A stretch of 64,000 nt of DNA from an uncultured bacterium (GCA_902763805.1 CACWTN010000001.1:133069-197068); one strand, 5' to 3'; positions 34,630-44,034 are shown, numbered from the stretch's first letter. Made by a program: numbers and translations. The notes: generated from the sequence alone by a model not told the origin.

Positions 34630-36735
34630 CTACATATCAAGTCCGTTAATATTTACACCCTGAGAGCATCCGCAATCAAGGCAAACATCCAAATCACCCA
34701 TAAATACTTCGTCTTTGCCCAAAGCATTCGGGATAATTGAGAAGGTATTTGAAATACCATCCTGAGCATCATTGAACGGAAGTTTTGCAACAGAAGCCAG
34801 TGAAGCGACAGCTCCGTTACTGTCACGTCCGTGCATCGGGTTAGCTCCCGGAGCCAACGGAACACCTGCTTTTCTTCCGTCAGGAGTATTTCCTGTTTTC
34901 TTTCCGTAAACAACGTTTGATGTAATTGTAAGAATTGACATTGTAGGAATTGAGTTTCTGTAAGTTGTATGTTTTCTAATCATGTTCATAAACTTGTGAA
35001 CCAACTCTACCGCCATTTCATCAACTCTGTCATCATTGTTTCCGTATTTGGGGTAATCTCCTTCGACTTCATAATCAACAACTATACCGTTTTCGTCACG
35101 TATTGTTTTAACCTTCGCATACTTAATTGCGGACAAAGAGTCAGCAACAACCGACAAACCCGCAATACCTGTTGCAAAGTATCTTTTTACATCTCTGTCA
35201 TGAAGCGCCATTTGTGAACGTTCATAACAGTATTTGTCGTGCATGTAATGGATTACGTTCAGAGTATTTACATACAATCCTGCAAGCCATTCCATCATAT
35301 CTTCATATCTTTCCATAACTTCGTTGTAGTCAAGATACTCAGAAGTAATAGGTCTGTATTTCGGACCAACCTGTTCTTTCAGTCTTTCGTCAACACCGCC
35401 GTTAATTGCGTATAACAAACATTTTGCAAGGTTTGCTCTTGCGCCGAAGAACTGCATTTCTTTACCTACAACCATTGATGATACACAGCAGGCAATAGCG
35501 TAATCATCGCCGTGAATCGGTCTCATCAAATCATCATTTTCATACTGAATAGAAGATGTCGTAATCGAAATATGAGCAGCGTACTGCTTAAAGTTGTGCG
35601 GTAAATTCTTTGACCACAAAACTGTCATATTAGGTTCTGGTGCAGTTCCCAAATTTTCCAGCGTGTGAAGATATCTGAATGAGTTTTTCGTAACCATGTG
35701 ACGACCGTCTACACCAACACCGCCTATTGATTCGGTTACCCATGTCGGGTCGCCCGAGAACAATGAGTTATATTCGGGAGTTCTTGCAAACTTAACCAGT
35801 CTTAACTTCATGATAAAGTGGTCAACAAGCTCCTGTGCTTCCTGTTCTGTTATAATACCGTCACGCAAATCTCTTTCAATAAAGATATCAAGGAAAGTTG
35901 ATGTTCTTCCGATACTCATTGCGGCACCGTTTTGTTCTTTTACCGCTGATAAGTAACCAAAATACAGCCACTGAACTGCTTCACGTGCATTTCTTGCCGG
36001 CTTTGTAATATCAAATCCGTATATTTTACCAAGCTCTGCCATTTCCCACAATGCTCTGATTTGTTCGGAAATTTCTTCTTTCAACTGGATTTTTTCAGGA
36101 GTCATATCTCCGTCAATTGAGTTGTGCTGTTCGATTTTGTCATAAACCAAACGGTCAATACCATACAGAGCAATACGTCTGTAGTCGCCAATAATACGGC
36201 CTCTGCCGTATGCATCAGGCAAACCTGTAAGAATTGCGGCATGTCTTGCACGTTTCATCTCAGGCGTGTATGCATCAAAAACGCCCTGGTTATGTGTTTT
36301 TCTGTATTTTGTGAAAATTTCGCTGATTTCAGGATCAACTTCATAACCGTATGATTTGCATGCCCCTTCTGCCATTCTTATACCGCCAAACGGTTGAAGT
36401 GCACGTTTAAGAGGCTTATCAGTCTGCAAGCCTACAATCTTTTCAAGCGGCTTATCAATGTAGCCTGCACCGTGAGAAGTAATCGTTGATACGATTTTTG
36501 TATCCATATCAAGAACACCGCCATGCTCACGTTCCTGTTTAAATAAATCACAGCATTCTTCCCAAAGTCTTTTTGTTGCTTCGGTAGGGCCTGTCAAAAA
36601 GCTTGAATCACCGTTATACTGCGTGTAGTTTCTTTGTATAAAATCTCTTACATTAATCTCTTTCTGCCATTTACCGCCTATAAATTCTGTTGTTGAATAT
36701 TTTTCCTCCGCGGATCGCTCAATTGTTGCTTCCAT
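34630..36735 (-). CDS. pflB: Pyruvate formate-lyase body, lacking the radical domain
   Basis: 701 aa from ATG 36735 behind AAAGGAG; a GTG three codons earlier is too close to it. It converts pyruvate and CoA to acetyl-CoA and formate. Active-site Cys pair at 416-417 ([21 protein letters not shown]), close to E. coli 418/419. [27 protein letters not shown] and [13 protein letters not shown] follow the family. Then it diverges into a Cys-rich tail ([21 protein letters not shown]) and stops, where normal PFL would begin the glycyl-radical domain. That domain is the next gene downstream. PFL-activating enzyme is not in the window. Confidence 0.92.
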   Translation of the reverse strand: MEATIERSAEEKYSTTEFIGGKWQKEINVRDFIQRNYTQYNGDSSFLTGPTEATKRLWEECCDLFKQEREHGGVLDMDTKIVSTITSHGAGYIDKPLEKIVGLQTDKPLKRALQPFGGIRMAEGACKSYGYEVDPEISEIFTKYRKTHNQGVFDAYTPEMKRARHAAILTGLPDAYGRGRIIGDYRRIALYGIDRLVYDKIEQHNSIDGDMTPEKIQLKEEISEQIRALWEMAELGKIYGFDITKPARNAREAVQWLYFGYLSAVKEQNGAAMSIGRTSTFLDIFIERDLRDGIITEQEAQELVDHFIMKLRLVKFARTPEYNSLFSGDPTWVTESIGGVGVDGRHMVTKNSFRYLHTLENLGTAPEPNMTVLWSKNLPHNFKQYAAHISITTSSIQYENDDLMRPIHGDDYAIACCVSSMVVGKEMQFFGARANLAKCLLYAINGGVDERLKEQVGPKYRPITSEYLDYNEVMERYEDMMEWLAGLYVNTLNVIHYMHDKYCYERSQMALHDRDVKRYFATGIAGLSVVADSLSAIKYAKVKTIRDENGIVVDYEVEGDYPKYGNNDDRVDEMAVELVHKFMNMIRKHTTYRNSIPTMSILTITSNVVYGKKTGNTPDGRKAGVPLAPGANPMHGRDSNGAVASLASVAKLPFNDAQDGISNTFSIIPNALGKDEVFMGDLDVCLDCGCSQGVNINGLDM

Positions 36736-36888
36736 TATGTACACTTCTCCTTTGTATATTTTCTGTTTTTGATGATAAATGTGCGAACTTTCATTATACC
36801 ACTCAGACTATGTGAAATCCAACTTTATTAACTTATATAAATTGTCATTTGTACAATTTTAGAAAGTGATCTCACCTTCCGCTCAGTA

Positions 36889-37329
36889 CTATGATATGCT
36901 CGCTGTTAACAGCATTTCCGTTTCATCTTTGTCAAAAACGAATTTGCCGTTGTGCCTGTCTTCACACTCCCTGCATAACCCTCTGAATGTAATATCAATA
37001 GAAGTTATTTTGCAGTCAGTGAATTCTTCAGCTTTTGCAATAATGTCTTTTCCGATATCCATAGGAATATCGTAAATTTTACCGCAGCAGCTGCAAATAA
37101 AATGATAATGCGGTTCAAGACATCTGTCGAAATGCGACGAACCGTCAAGTCCGATTATTTTACGGATAATACCTTTTTCCGCAAACTTGTTAAGATTACG
37201 GTAGACCGTAGCAACACCAATATCAGCATGCTCCTGATGAATGTATTTATAAAGCTCATCAGCAGTCGGATGAACACAGTGTTCACCAAGCGCACGCAAA
37301 ATAATCTCTTTTTGCTTCGAATTCCTCAT
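36889..37329 (-). CDS. Fur/PerR family metal-dependent repressor
   Basis: 146 aa. Winged helix with HPTADELYKYI and IGVATVYRNLNKFAEKGII. Regulatory metal site region SSHFDRCLEPHYHFIC. Structural zinc Cys pairs CSCC and CREC. Sequence does not firmly separate Fur (iron) from PerR (peroxide); its own promoter carries a Fur-type box. The N-terminus is a little shorter than in E. coli Fur. Upstream of pflB on the same strand, 153 bp apart. In an anaerobe it would tie iron or oxidative stress to gene expression. Confidence 0.88.
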   Translation of the reverse strand: MRNSKQKEIILRALGEHCVHPTADELYKYIHQEHADIGVATVYRNLNKFAEKGIIRKIIGLDGSSHFDRCLEPHYHFICSCCGKIYDIPMDIGKDIIAKAEEFTDCKITSIDITFRGLCRECEDRHNGKFVFDKDETEMLLTASIS

Positions 37330-37346
37330 AATCTCTTTCCCTAAAT

Positions 37347-37365
37347 GATAATTATTATCATTATC
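37347..37365. promoter_or_regulatory. Fur box upstream of fur-like gene
   Basis: GATAATTATTATCATTATC matches 17 of 19 positions of the classical Fur consensus, within a longer run of ATTATCATTATC units (37345-37371). It lies 18-36 bp upstream of the fur-like start, where it would block the promoter. Confidence 0.85.
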
Positions 37366-37401
37366 ATTATGATGGAAATCAGAACTTTTGTCAAGGATGA
37401 A

Positions 37402-37635
37402 TTAAAATGTTAATAATTTTGATAACTTAATATTTAAACCTTCCGCTATTTTAAATATATGCCTGTCAAGCAGTACTCCGTAAGCTTTTCCGTCTTCGAT
37501 TTTCTTAATATACTCTTTTCTTATTCCTGTTTTTTCTGCCAGTTCTTTTATGGTCATGCCCTTTTCTTCTCTGCATTTTTGTATGTTTTCACCCAATTTA
37601 CGGCATACCTCTATAAAACTCTTGTCGTAGTTCAT
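37402..37635 (-). CDS. XRE-family DNA-binding protein
   Basis: 77 aa, one helix-turn-helix domain: GENIQKCREEKGMTIKELAE, then KTGIRKEYIKKIEDGKAYGV. It has no second domain, so it is a small repressor of the Cro/antitoxin type. AGGAG precedes the ATG. Divergent from an AbrB-like small gene 97 bp away, with inverted TTTAAACAAT sites between them, its likely operator. Confidence 0.85.
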   Translation of the reverse strand: MNYDKSFIEVCRKLGENIQKCREEKGMTIKELAEKTGIRKEYIKKIEDGKAYGVLLDRHIFKIAEGLNIKLSKLLTF

Positions 37636-37652
37636 ATATTTCTCCTGTTATA

Positions 37653-37697
37653 TTTAAACAATGTTTTAACAAAATTAAATATACAATATTGTTTAAA
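37653..37697. promoter_or_regulatory. Inverted TTTAAACAAT sites in divergent promoter
   Basis: TTTAAACAAT (37653-37662) and its complement ATTGTTTAAA (37688-37697) lie between the XRE gene and the AbrB-like gene. The second site overlaps the palindrome GTTTAAAC. The spacing (35 bp start to start) and place suggest operators for the XRE protein. Confidence 0.55.
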
Positions 37698-37732
37698 CAT
37701 TGTAAAGTTATTGTTATAACAAAGGAGATTAA

Positions 37733-37882
37733 ATGAAGAAAAAATTTACTAAAATCGGAAATAGCTGGGCTATGTTATTTACCAAAACAATGCTGGAAAT
37801 GCTAGATGTTAACCCTGAACAGGAACAAGTTGAAATAGAATTTGATAAAAAAGTCCTAAGAATGGAAAAGGAAAAGAAATAA
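37733..37882 (+). CDS. AbrB/MazE-like small DNA-binding protein, 49 aa
   Basis: AAAGGAG precedes the ATG. MKKKFTKIGNSWAMLFTKTM, LEMLDVNPEQEQVEIEF, then a basic/acidic tail. This matches the swapped-hairpin pattern (K.GNS.A..IPK.ML..L.....E.VE.E...) of SpoVT-AbrB/MazE proteins. It could be an antitoxin, but no toxin gene follows; a terminator comes next. Divergent from the XRE gene. Confidence 0.7.
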   Translation: MKKKFTKIGNSWAMLFTKTMLEMLDVNPEQEQVEIEFDKKVLRMEKEKK

Positions 37883-37896
37883 TTTCAATAAATATA

Positions 37897-37932
37897 AAAA
37901 ACGGCAGAGTGAAAATTCACTCCGCCGTTTTT
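37897..37932. terminator. Bidirectional terminator
   Basis: AAAACGGC-GAGTGAA/TTCACTC-GCCGTTTT stem with one mismatch, A-run before and T-run after; it serves the AbrB-like gene and the convergent recA. Confidence 0.88.
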
Positions 37933-37959
37933 AGTAAAAAGTTTTTGCTTTCTTCTAAC

Positions 37960-38982
37960 CTAAGCATTCTCTGCCAGTTTTTCTCTGACGAGTTTTTCTA
38001 TTGTGTCAAGAATGTCTTTGTTTTCAGCCAAAAATTCTTTAGCTTTATCTCTTCCCTGACCGAGTTTTTCGTCATTAAAACTGAACCATGAGCCTGCTTT
38101 TTTCACAATATCCAAATCAACAGCTACGTCTAAGATGTTACCGATTTTGCAGATACCTTTTCCGAAGATAATATCGAATTCTGCAGTTCTGAACGGAGGA
38201 GCAACCTTGTTCTTTAACACTCTTACACGAACATGGTTACCGACATCTTCGCCATCGCCTTTTAAGCCTTCTACTCTCTTTATTTCCATACGAACAGACG
38301 CATAGTATTTAAGTGCGTTACCACCTGTTGTTGTTTCGGGGTTACCGTACATAACACCGATTTTTTGTCTTAACTGGTTAATGAAAATAACGGTTGTATT
38401 GGTTTTACCGATAATACCGGTTAATTTTCTTAAAGCTTTAGACATCAAACGAGCCTGCAAGCCCATTTGCTGGTCTTCCATCGAGCCTTCAATTTCAGCC
38501 TTCGGAACAAGAGCCGCAACAGAGTCGACGATAATTATATCGACAGCTCCTGAGCGTACAAGTTCTTCCGTAATATCAAGAGCCTGTTCACCTGTATCCG
38601 GCTGAGAGATTAAAAGTTCATCAATGTTTACACCAAGATTTCTTGCATATTCAGGATCCAGAGCGTGTTCAGCATCAACGAATGCAGCAATACCGCCTTT
38701 TTTCTGACATTCTGCAACGATATGCTGAGCAAGTGTTGTTTTACCTGAAGATTCGGGGCCGTATATTTCAATAATACGTCCTCTCGGAATTCCGCCTACA
38801 CCAAGTGCAACGTCAAGAGCAAGTGCACCGGTCGGGATTGTTTCAACACTTACTGACGGCTTGTCACCAAGCTTCATTATTGCGCCTTTGCCAAAATCTT
38901 TTTCAATTTTATCTATAGCAAGTTTTAACGCTTTTTGTCTTTCATCGGAAACAGCGTTTTTTTCTTCTTCTTTTACTGCCAT
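37960..38982 (-). CDS. recA: Recombinase RecA
   Basis: 340 aa. Walker [10 protein letters not shown] at about 70, [17 protein letters not shown] (Walker B region), the loop 2 segment [21 protein letters not shown], and the [21 protein letters not shown] motif. It drives homologous recombination and LexA-type co-protease activity. AAGGAG precedes the ATG. It follows the HTH/coiled-coil gene by 28 bp on the same strand, so it is probably second in that operon. No LexA box recognised upstream. Confidence 0.97.
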   Translation of the reverse strand: MAVKEEEKNAVSDERQKALKLAIDKIEKDFGKGAIMKLGDKPSVSVETIPTGALALDVALGVGGIPRGRIIEIYGPESSGKTTLAQHIVAECQKKGGIAAFVDAEHALDPEYARNLGVNIDELLISQPDTGEQALDITEELVRSGAVDIIIVDSVAALVPKAEIEGSMEDQQMGLQARLMSKALRKLTGIIGKTNTTVIFINQLRQKIGVMYGNPETTTGGNALKYYASVRMEIKRVEGLKGDGEDVGNHVRVRVLKNKVAPPFRTAEFDIIFGKGICKIGNILDVAVDLDIVKKAGSWFSFNDEKLGQGRDKAKEFLAENKDILDTIEKLVREKLAENA

Positions 38983-39010
38983 ATTAAACTCCTTTTATGT
39001 GATTGAGTTA

Positions 39011-39535
39011 TTAAAGTAATATATTGTTTTCTTCTTCTTTCTTAATATAGAAACCTGCAAACAAGGGTTTGAAGCTGCTCAGGATATTTTTAAGCTTAAA
39101 GTTTTCTTTATTAAGTTCATTTACTTTATTTTTAAGATTTTCGTTTTCTGTTTTACAGCGAACGAGTTCAAGCACTACATCATCCATGCCTTCAAGCTTT
39201 TCGTCTATAAGCTTTGTTACAGAAGAAGTAATGTTGTTTTCCATTTTATTTAAAGTTTCCAGCAAGCCATTAACAACAGCCTGTGAGTTTGGTTTCGTCA
39301 TAACGGGTAAAGCTTCATTCTTATTCATTTTTCTAATTCCATTTCCTGTTAATAATGAGGATTTTGCACTCTTAAGTTTTTTAACTTCATCTACCGAAAA
39401 ATAAACCTGACCGAGTTTATTTCTCTTAGGGCTTACTGAAGTTTTTTTACACAACTCAACTATCTCTTTGTTATCAATATTCAACAATCTTCTGACTTCA
39501 TTTGGTAAAAGTACTTTACTAGAACTTGTCTCCAT
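39011..39535 (-). CDS. HTH/coiled-coil protein upstream of recA
   Basis: 174 aa from ATG 39535 behind GAGGGG; the longer frame starts at a TTG two codons earlier. N-terminal MerR/excisionase-like helix-turn-helix (LLPNEVRRLLNIDNKEIVEL, then GQVYFSVDEVKKLK). A linker and a long coiled coil follow (about 85-155, ENLKNKVNELNKENFKLKNI). The plan matches DNA-binding scaffold proteins. Its place in one operon with recA suggests a role in chromosome handling or recA control (inference). A second protein of like design is at 56399. Confidence 0.7.
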   Translation of the reverse strand: METSSSKVLLPNEVRRLLNIDNKEIVELCKKTSVSPKRNKLGQVYFSVDEVKKLKSAKSSLLTGNGIRKMNKNEALPVMTKPNSQAVVNGLLETLNKMENNITSSVTKLIDEKLEGMDDVVLELVRCKTENENLKNKVNELNKENFKLKNILSSFKPLFAGFYIKKEEENNILL

Positions 39536-39711
39536 GCCCAAAATCCCCTCTATATTTTCTCCTTCTACATTTTATTAAATAAAAGTTTTTATTTCTACTA
39601 TTTGTAACAAATATTTACGAAAAAATTTTAATATATTCTTAATACGCAATATATTGACCTTTTAAACAAAAATAGATATTATTAAACCATTAAGAAGAAG
39701 GAGGGAAGTAT

Positions 39712-41079
39712 ATGGAAGATTTTAAACACCAGCCTATGAACGGCAGACAATATACTGACGAAGATATAAAAAAAATGATTGAAGAATATGATGTTCAGTT
39801 TATCAAACTTCAATTCGTTGACATTAACGGACAGGTAAAAAATATGGCAGTACCTTCCGAACACATTGACAGAGTTTTAAATAACGAAATTATGTTAGAC
39901 GGCTCATCAATCAAAGGTTTTAGAAATATTGAAACTTCCGATATGTATTTCTATCCGGATAAAAATACTTTCCAAATCCTTCCGTGGCAGGAACAAAACG
40001 GCAGAAATTCCGCTCGTTTAATCTGCGATATTTATAACGCAGACGGAACACCGTTTGAAGGCTGCCCGAGATGCAACCTTAAAAGACTTATGGCAGAAGC
40101 TAAAAAACTCGGCTTATCAATGAACGTAGGGCCGGAAGCAGAATTTTTCTTATTTGAAAAAGATAATGACGGTCATATCACAACAAAAACCCACGACAGA
40201 GCAGGGTATTATGACGTAGGTCCTGACGATTTGGGCGAAGAAGTTCGTTCAGATATCGTAAGCACACTTCAGGACATGGGATTTGATATTGAAGCCTCTC
40301 ACCACGAAGTATCAGACGGTCAGCACGAAATCGATTTTAAATACTCTGATATCCTTACAACGGCAGATAACGTTGTAACCTTCAGGATTGCGGTAAAAGC
40401 AATTGCTGCTCAGTATGGACTGCACGCAACATTTATGCCGAAACCTATTTTCGGAATCAACGGTTCGGGTATGCACTGCAACATTTCACTTTCTGATATG
40501 AAAGGTAAAAACGCATTCTACGACCCGAAAGCGGAATACCAGTTATCCGATACCGCAAAATACGCTATCGGCGGTATTTTGAAACATATTAAAAGCATCA
40601 CTGCAATTCTTAACCCGACAGTTAACAGCTACAAACGTATCGTTCCGGGATATGAAGCACCTGTTTATATGGCTTGGTCACTTGCTAACAGAAGTGCATT
40701 ACTCAGAGTTCCTGCAAAACGAGGCGTTTCAACCCGTGTAGAACTTCGTTCACCCGACCCGAGCTGCAACCCGTATCTGGCTTTTGCAACTATTCTTGCA
40801 GCTTGTTTAGACGGCGTTCGCAACAAAATTGAACCGCCTAAACCTGTAGAATCAAATATTTACAAACTTTCTGACAAAGAACGTAAACGTTTGAAAATCG
40901 AATCACTTCCGGGAAGTTTGCACGAAGCACTCGATTGCATGCAGCGTTCGCTTATTGCAAAAACAGCTCTCGGTTCACACATTGTAGATGAGTTCTTAAC
41001 AGCAAAAGAAATCGAATGGAACGATTTCAGAACCTATGTTTCTCAATGGGAACTCGATAAATATCTGGCAAGATACTAA
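39712..41079 (+). CDS. glnA: Glutamine synthetase type I
   Basis: 455 aa, the length of the GSI-alpha (Bacillus-like) form. It makes glutamine from glutamate, ammonia and ATP as a dodecamer. LQFVDINGQVKNMAVP, MLDGSSIKGF, NVGPEAEFFLFE, SHHEVSDGQHEIDF, MPKPIFGINGSGMHCNIS, and the NRSALLRVPAKRG ATP-site segment are all present. The Tyr-adenylylation loop of the GSI-beta form is not seen. AAGGAGGGA precedes the ATG. Divergent from the HTH/coiled-coil-recA operon; monocistronic with a strong terminator. Confidence 0.96.
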   Translation: MEDFKHQPMNGRQYTDEDIKKMIEEYDVQFIKLQFVDINGQVKNMAVPSEHIDRVLNNEIMLDGSSIKGFRNIETSDMYFYPDKNTFQILPWQEQNGRNSARLICDIYNADGTPFEGCPRCNLKRLMAEAKKLGLSMNVGPEAEFFLFEKDNDGHITTKTHDRAGYYDVGPDDLGEEVRSDIVSTLQDMGFDIEASHHEVSDGQHEIDFKYSDILTTADNVVTFRIAVKAIAAQYGLHATFMPKPIFGINGSGMHCNISLSDMKGKNAFYDPKAEYQLSDTAKYAIGGILKHIKSITAILNPTVNSYKRIVPGYEAPVYMAWSLANRSALLRVPAKRGVSTRVELRSPDPSCNPYLAFATILAACLDGVRNKIEPPKPVESNIYKLSDKERKRLKIESLPGSLHEALDCMQRSLIAKTALGSHIVDEFLTAKEIEWNDFRTYVSQWELDKYLARY

Positions 41080-41098
41080 GACAAAAACTTGACAATAA

Positions 41099-41133
41099 AA
41101 AACCGGCGTATCAAATGATACGCCGGTTTTTTT
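41099..41133. terminator. Bidirectional terminator after glnA
   Basis: CCGGCGTATC/GATACGCCGG stem with AAAT loop, extended by A and T pairs, followed by T7. Confidence 0.92.
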
Positions 41134-41146
41134 ATTCTGAATAATA

Positions 41147-43048
41147 TTATTCGCTCAAAAGTTTGTCCGCAAGCGGAGATTCAACTTTTCCGTTAAGTGT
41201 TTTTGAAACTTTTTTAATGTTCTGAGCCAAAGTTTCCATCTCGGGAGTCCATACAAAATAGTCGTTAACGTATTTCTCGCCCCTTGAAAAATCACCGCTT
41301 AACTGAACTTCAATAATTTCTTTAAGCATTTTCTTAGCCGTTTCAACCATTTTGTCGATATTAACATCAAGAACACCGTCTTTTGATATTGACATAGCGC
41401 CTTCTTTTATGAAGAAATAGTTTTGCATAACCGAACGAACTCTGTGAGCCTGACTTAATGTCGGTTTTGCCATAAGCATATTGTCTGCCGCATAAGTCAC
41501 TATCATTTGTTCTTTTTGTTCTTTGGTATACATTCCTGCATCAGTCAGAACATCAAGCATTGCAAGTGATACCATATCAGCTTTGTTTTCTTCAATTATT
41601 GATTTGTATTTACCCAAGCCTTCCGTTCCTGATTTCGGTCCGAGAGAATGTCCGTTTTCGTGACCAATTGTAAACCAGTGGTCTGCTTCATCGTTATAAT
41701 ATTTGTGTAAGTCTTTGTTTAAAATCGCATCAAGTCTTTTCTGCATTTTTTCTCTTGCATCATCGGAAGTTATAAGACGAATTTGTCTGTGGTAAACATT
41801 TCTTCTTCCTCCGCCCAGTTCACTTACGGAAAGTTTATCATCATTCGGCAGATTTTCTGCAAGCGTAATCCCTGCACGGTATTCTCCGACATCACCGTAA
41901 ACACCTACAAGGTCAACATCAACCATTGTCTGTTTTGATTCCTTATCGGCAGAAATGTTCTGAATATATTTATCATTCAGCGGCATATTCTGAGCCATAA
42001 GAGGTAAATACTTTTTCACATTAAGTATTGCATCCGTGCCTTCCTTGTTAACAATACCGACACGACCGCCAAGACAGTCTTTTGAAACAGGAACAATTCC
42101 GTTTTCATCCAGAAGTTTTTTGAGTTCGGGATTTTCAACAACAGATTCGGTCATTTCATCAGAGTAATTTTCTCTTGTTATAGTAAACTCCAACGGAGTA
42201 TCCTGAAGTGTTGCCCATTTTTTATCGGCATAACCGTCAAGCATCGGGTCTGCCGTTCTGAGTGCTTTTGCCTGAAGTTTTAGGTACTCGTTAAAATCTT
42301 CGTTTGTAGAAGTTTCAGCAGCCTTTTCAAGTTCGGATGCCATACATTCGAAATCTTCTTTAAAGTAATCAACATAATCGGTTGCTTTAAGTTCGTCACC
42401 ATCTCTTTCTACAACAGAGCGCTGGTTTAAGATTTTGGCAACCTCATCTACTTTTCCTTCCTTCATCATTTTGATTAAAATTGCATGAAATTCTTCTCTT
42501 GTAAGATCAGAAGGATAAACACCGATACCTTTTTTAGGTTCAAGCCCTTTTGCCAGTTTAATCATATTAGAATCTCTGTCAAGTGCAAAAATACCTTTTT
42601 GCGCATCAAAAAGAATTTTTGTTAATCTTGCATCTTCATTACCTTTGGCAATCTCTTTTTCAAGGTATTCTTTAAATGCAAGGTTATTATGGTCGTCAAG
42701 TATCATCTCAACTTTATCAAGCCTTGCCGCAGCCTTTGTCAAATGCTTAAGCGCCTCTTTGTCACCGTCTGAAAGCGCCAAATATTCGGGCGCATCAACA
42801 GCAAGCATCTTCTTTGTTGTTAAATAATCTTTGTGAGTTCTTTTCTCAAGTTCTTCTCTGGTTAAACCAAGCTCAAATTCAGGTTTTGTAATACCGACAT
42901 TGTTAATCATACTCATTTTATCAAGCTCTCCTATTAATTTATCAGATTTATCTTTTGGGGTATTATCATCTATCGGACTATTTCCCCGAACATATTTTAC
43001 ACCTTTTAAATCAATTTGTTGTCGGTTATTAGTATTATTTATTTGCAT
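41147..43048 (-). CDS. M49-like (dipeptidyl-peptidase III-type) metallopeptidase
   Basis: 633 aa. The zinc site HENGH lies at about 461-465, then SLGPKSGTEG and a second site EENKADMVSLAML about 20 residues on. This is the H-E..H plus EE.KAD layout of bacterial relatives of dipeptidyl-peptidase III (classical M49 has a one-residue longer HExxGH). The N-terminal 200 residues are helical and unassigned. MQINNTNNRQQIDLKGVKYV at the start is no signal peptide. AGGAGGG precedes the ATG. Convergent with glnA. Confidence 0.68.
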   Translation of the reverse strand: MQINNTNNRQQIDLKGVKYVRGNSPIDDNTPKDKSDKLIGELDKMSMINNVGITKPEFELGLTREELEKRTHKDYLTTKKMLAVDAPEYLALSDGDKEALKHLTKAAARLDKVEMILDDHNNLAFKEYLEKEIAKGNEDARLTKILFDAQKGIFALDRDSNMIKLAKGLEPKKGIGVYPSDLTREEFHAILIKMMKEGKVDEVAKILNQRSVVERDGDELKATDYVDYFKEDFECMASELEKAAETSTNEDFNEYLKLQAKALRTADPMLDGYADKKWATLQDTPLEFTITRENYSDEMTESVVENPELKKLLDENGIVPVSKDCLGGRVGIVNKEGTDAILNVKKYLPLMAQNMPLNDKYIQNISADKESKQTMVDVDLVGVYGDVGEYRAGITLAENLPNDDKLSVSELGGGRRNVYHRQIRLITSDDAREKMQKRLDAILNKDLHKYYNDEADHWFTIGHENGHSLGPKSGTEGLGKYKSIIEENKADMVSLAMLDVLTDAGMYTKEQKEQMIVTYAADNMLMAKPTLSQAHRVRSVMQNYFFIKEGAMSISKDGVLDVNIDKMVETAKKMLKEIIEVQLSGDFSRGEKYVNDYFVWTPEMETLAQNIKKVSKTLNGKVESPLADKLLSE

Positions 43049-43221
43049 AAACCCTCCTGCTATAAGCGGTACACCTAATATTTTAGCATAATCTATACGC
43101 TTTACAACAAACGGAACAGCCTGTTTTTAACTCTGTCCGATTATATTTACCTCTGACATACACACATACTCCTGTACTTATATATTGATTGTGATTTACG
43201 GATTTTATATTAACCTTAAAA

Positions 43222-43944
43222 CTATTTTAATGCAACCCTTTTATCCTGATTTAACAACTGTTGTTCTGCCAGATTTTCAAACCCTGTCATCTCGGAAATC
43301 TGTCTTGCCCACTCTCTCAAAATCTCTTTTTCCTCAAGAGTGTGAGAAATGGGTTTTCCGATTTTTATAGTCATATTTCTCTGAAAAAGCCTTGTTGCAT
43401 ACCACGTAAATCCGCAAACCGCAACTGGCAGAACATCCGCTTTGTATTTTTTTGCAAAATATGCAACTCCCCTTTTTAAGTCACGTATTTTTTTATCCTG
43501 TCTTACACCGCCTTCAGGAAAAATCCCAAAACACCATTTTGTATTAAAAATCCGCCGTACGGTTTTAAAGGTCGAAGGTTTCGGCTTATCTCTGTCAACT
43601 TCAAAAGCACCCAGATGCCATGCAAGAAATCTCAAAACTTTTCTTCCCTTAATTGATTTTATCGGCATCGGTAAATTCATATGAAAAAGCTCACGCTTCG
43701 CCATATACGCAACAAGTTTTCCTATAGCGTAAGTTACAAACTCGGGGTCGCAATAGGAAACGTGATTGGGCGCAACTATAAGATGAGAAGTTTCAGGAAC
43801 ATTTTCTTTTCCCTCAATTTTCAGGTTATACATATATTTTGCAGCCGTTCTTACAAAAAGAAAATAAAAAATTTTATTAAGAACGGTTCTTAAAAACCCA
43901 TAATCTTTTTCTGTTCGTGTAGTGTAATTTTTCTCTTTTTCCAT
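43222..43944 (-). CDS. plsC: 1-acyl-sn-glycerol-3-phosphate acyltransferase
   Basis: 240 aa. Catalytic NHVSYCD (His61, Asp66; HX4D) and FPEGGVRQD (about 137). A hydrophobic N-terminal stretch IFYFLFV anchors it at the membrane. It acylates lysophosphatidic acid in phospholipid synthesis. It has a basic segment RDLKRGVAYFAKKYKADVLPVAV, usual for PlsC. AGGAAAA precedes the ATG. Divergent from the GH57 gene. Confidence 0.9.
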   Translation of the reverse strand: MEKEKNYTTRTEKDYGFLRTVLNKIFYFLFVRTAAKYMYNLKIEGKENVPETSHLIVAPNHVSYCDPEFVTYAIGKLVAYMAKRELFHMNLPMPIKSIKGRKVLRFLAWHLGAFEVDRDKPKPSTFKTVRRIFNTKWCFGIFPEGGVRQDKKIRDLKRGVAYFAKKYKADVLPVAVCGFTWYATRLFQRNMTIKIGKPISHTLEEKEILREWARQISEMTGFENLAEQQLLNQDKRVALK

Positions 43945-44034
43945 GAACTTCGTTTTCCTGTAATAAAAATTGTAACATAATTACAACATGTTTTCTTGCG
44001 GAAGTTATAAAAATAATGTATAATAGGTCTTAAG

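Noticed and set aside
34600-34640. PFL split as a sequencing frameshift
   Set aside because: The second part has its own AAGGAG, ATG and new N-terminal residues, the first part has an added tail and a proper stop, and 30 bp lie between; one indel cannot join them.
37733-37882. Complete toxin-antitoxin module
   Set aside because: Only an antitoxin-like DNA-binding protein is present; a terminator follows directly and the XRE gene is no toxin.
39536-39711. NtcA box or glutamine riboswitch before glnA
   Set aside because: GTA...TAC is spaced by 9 rather than 8 bases, and no conserved glnA-RNA core could be folded by eye.
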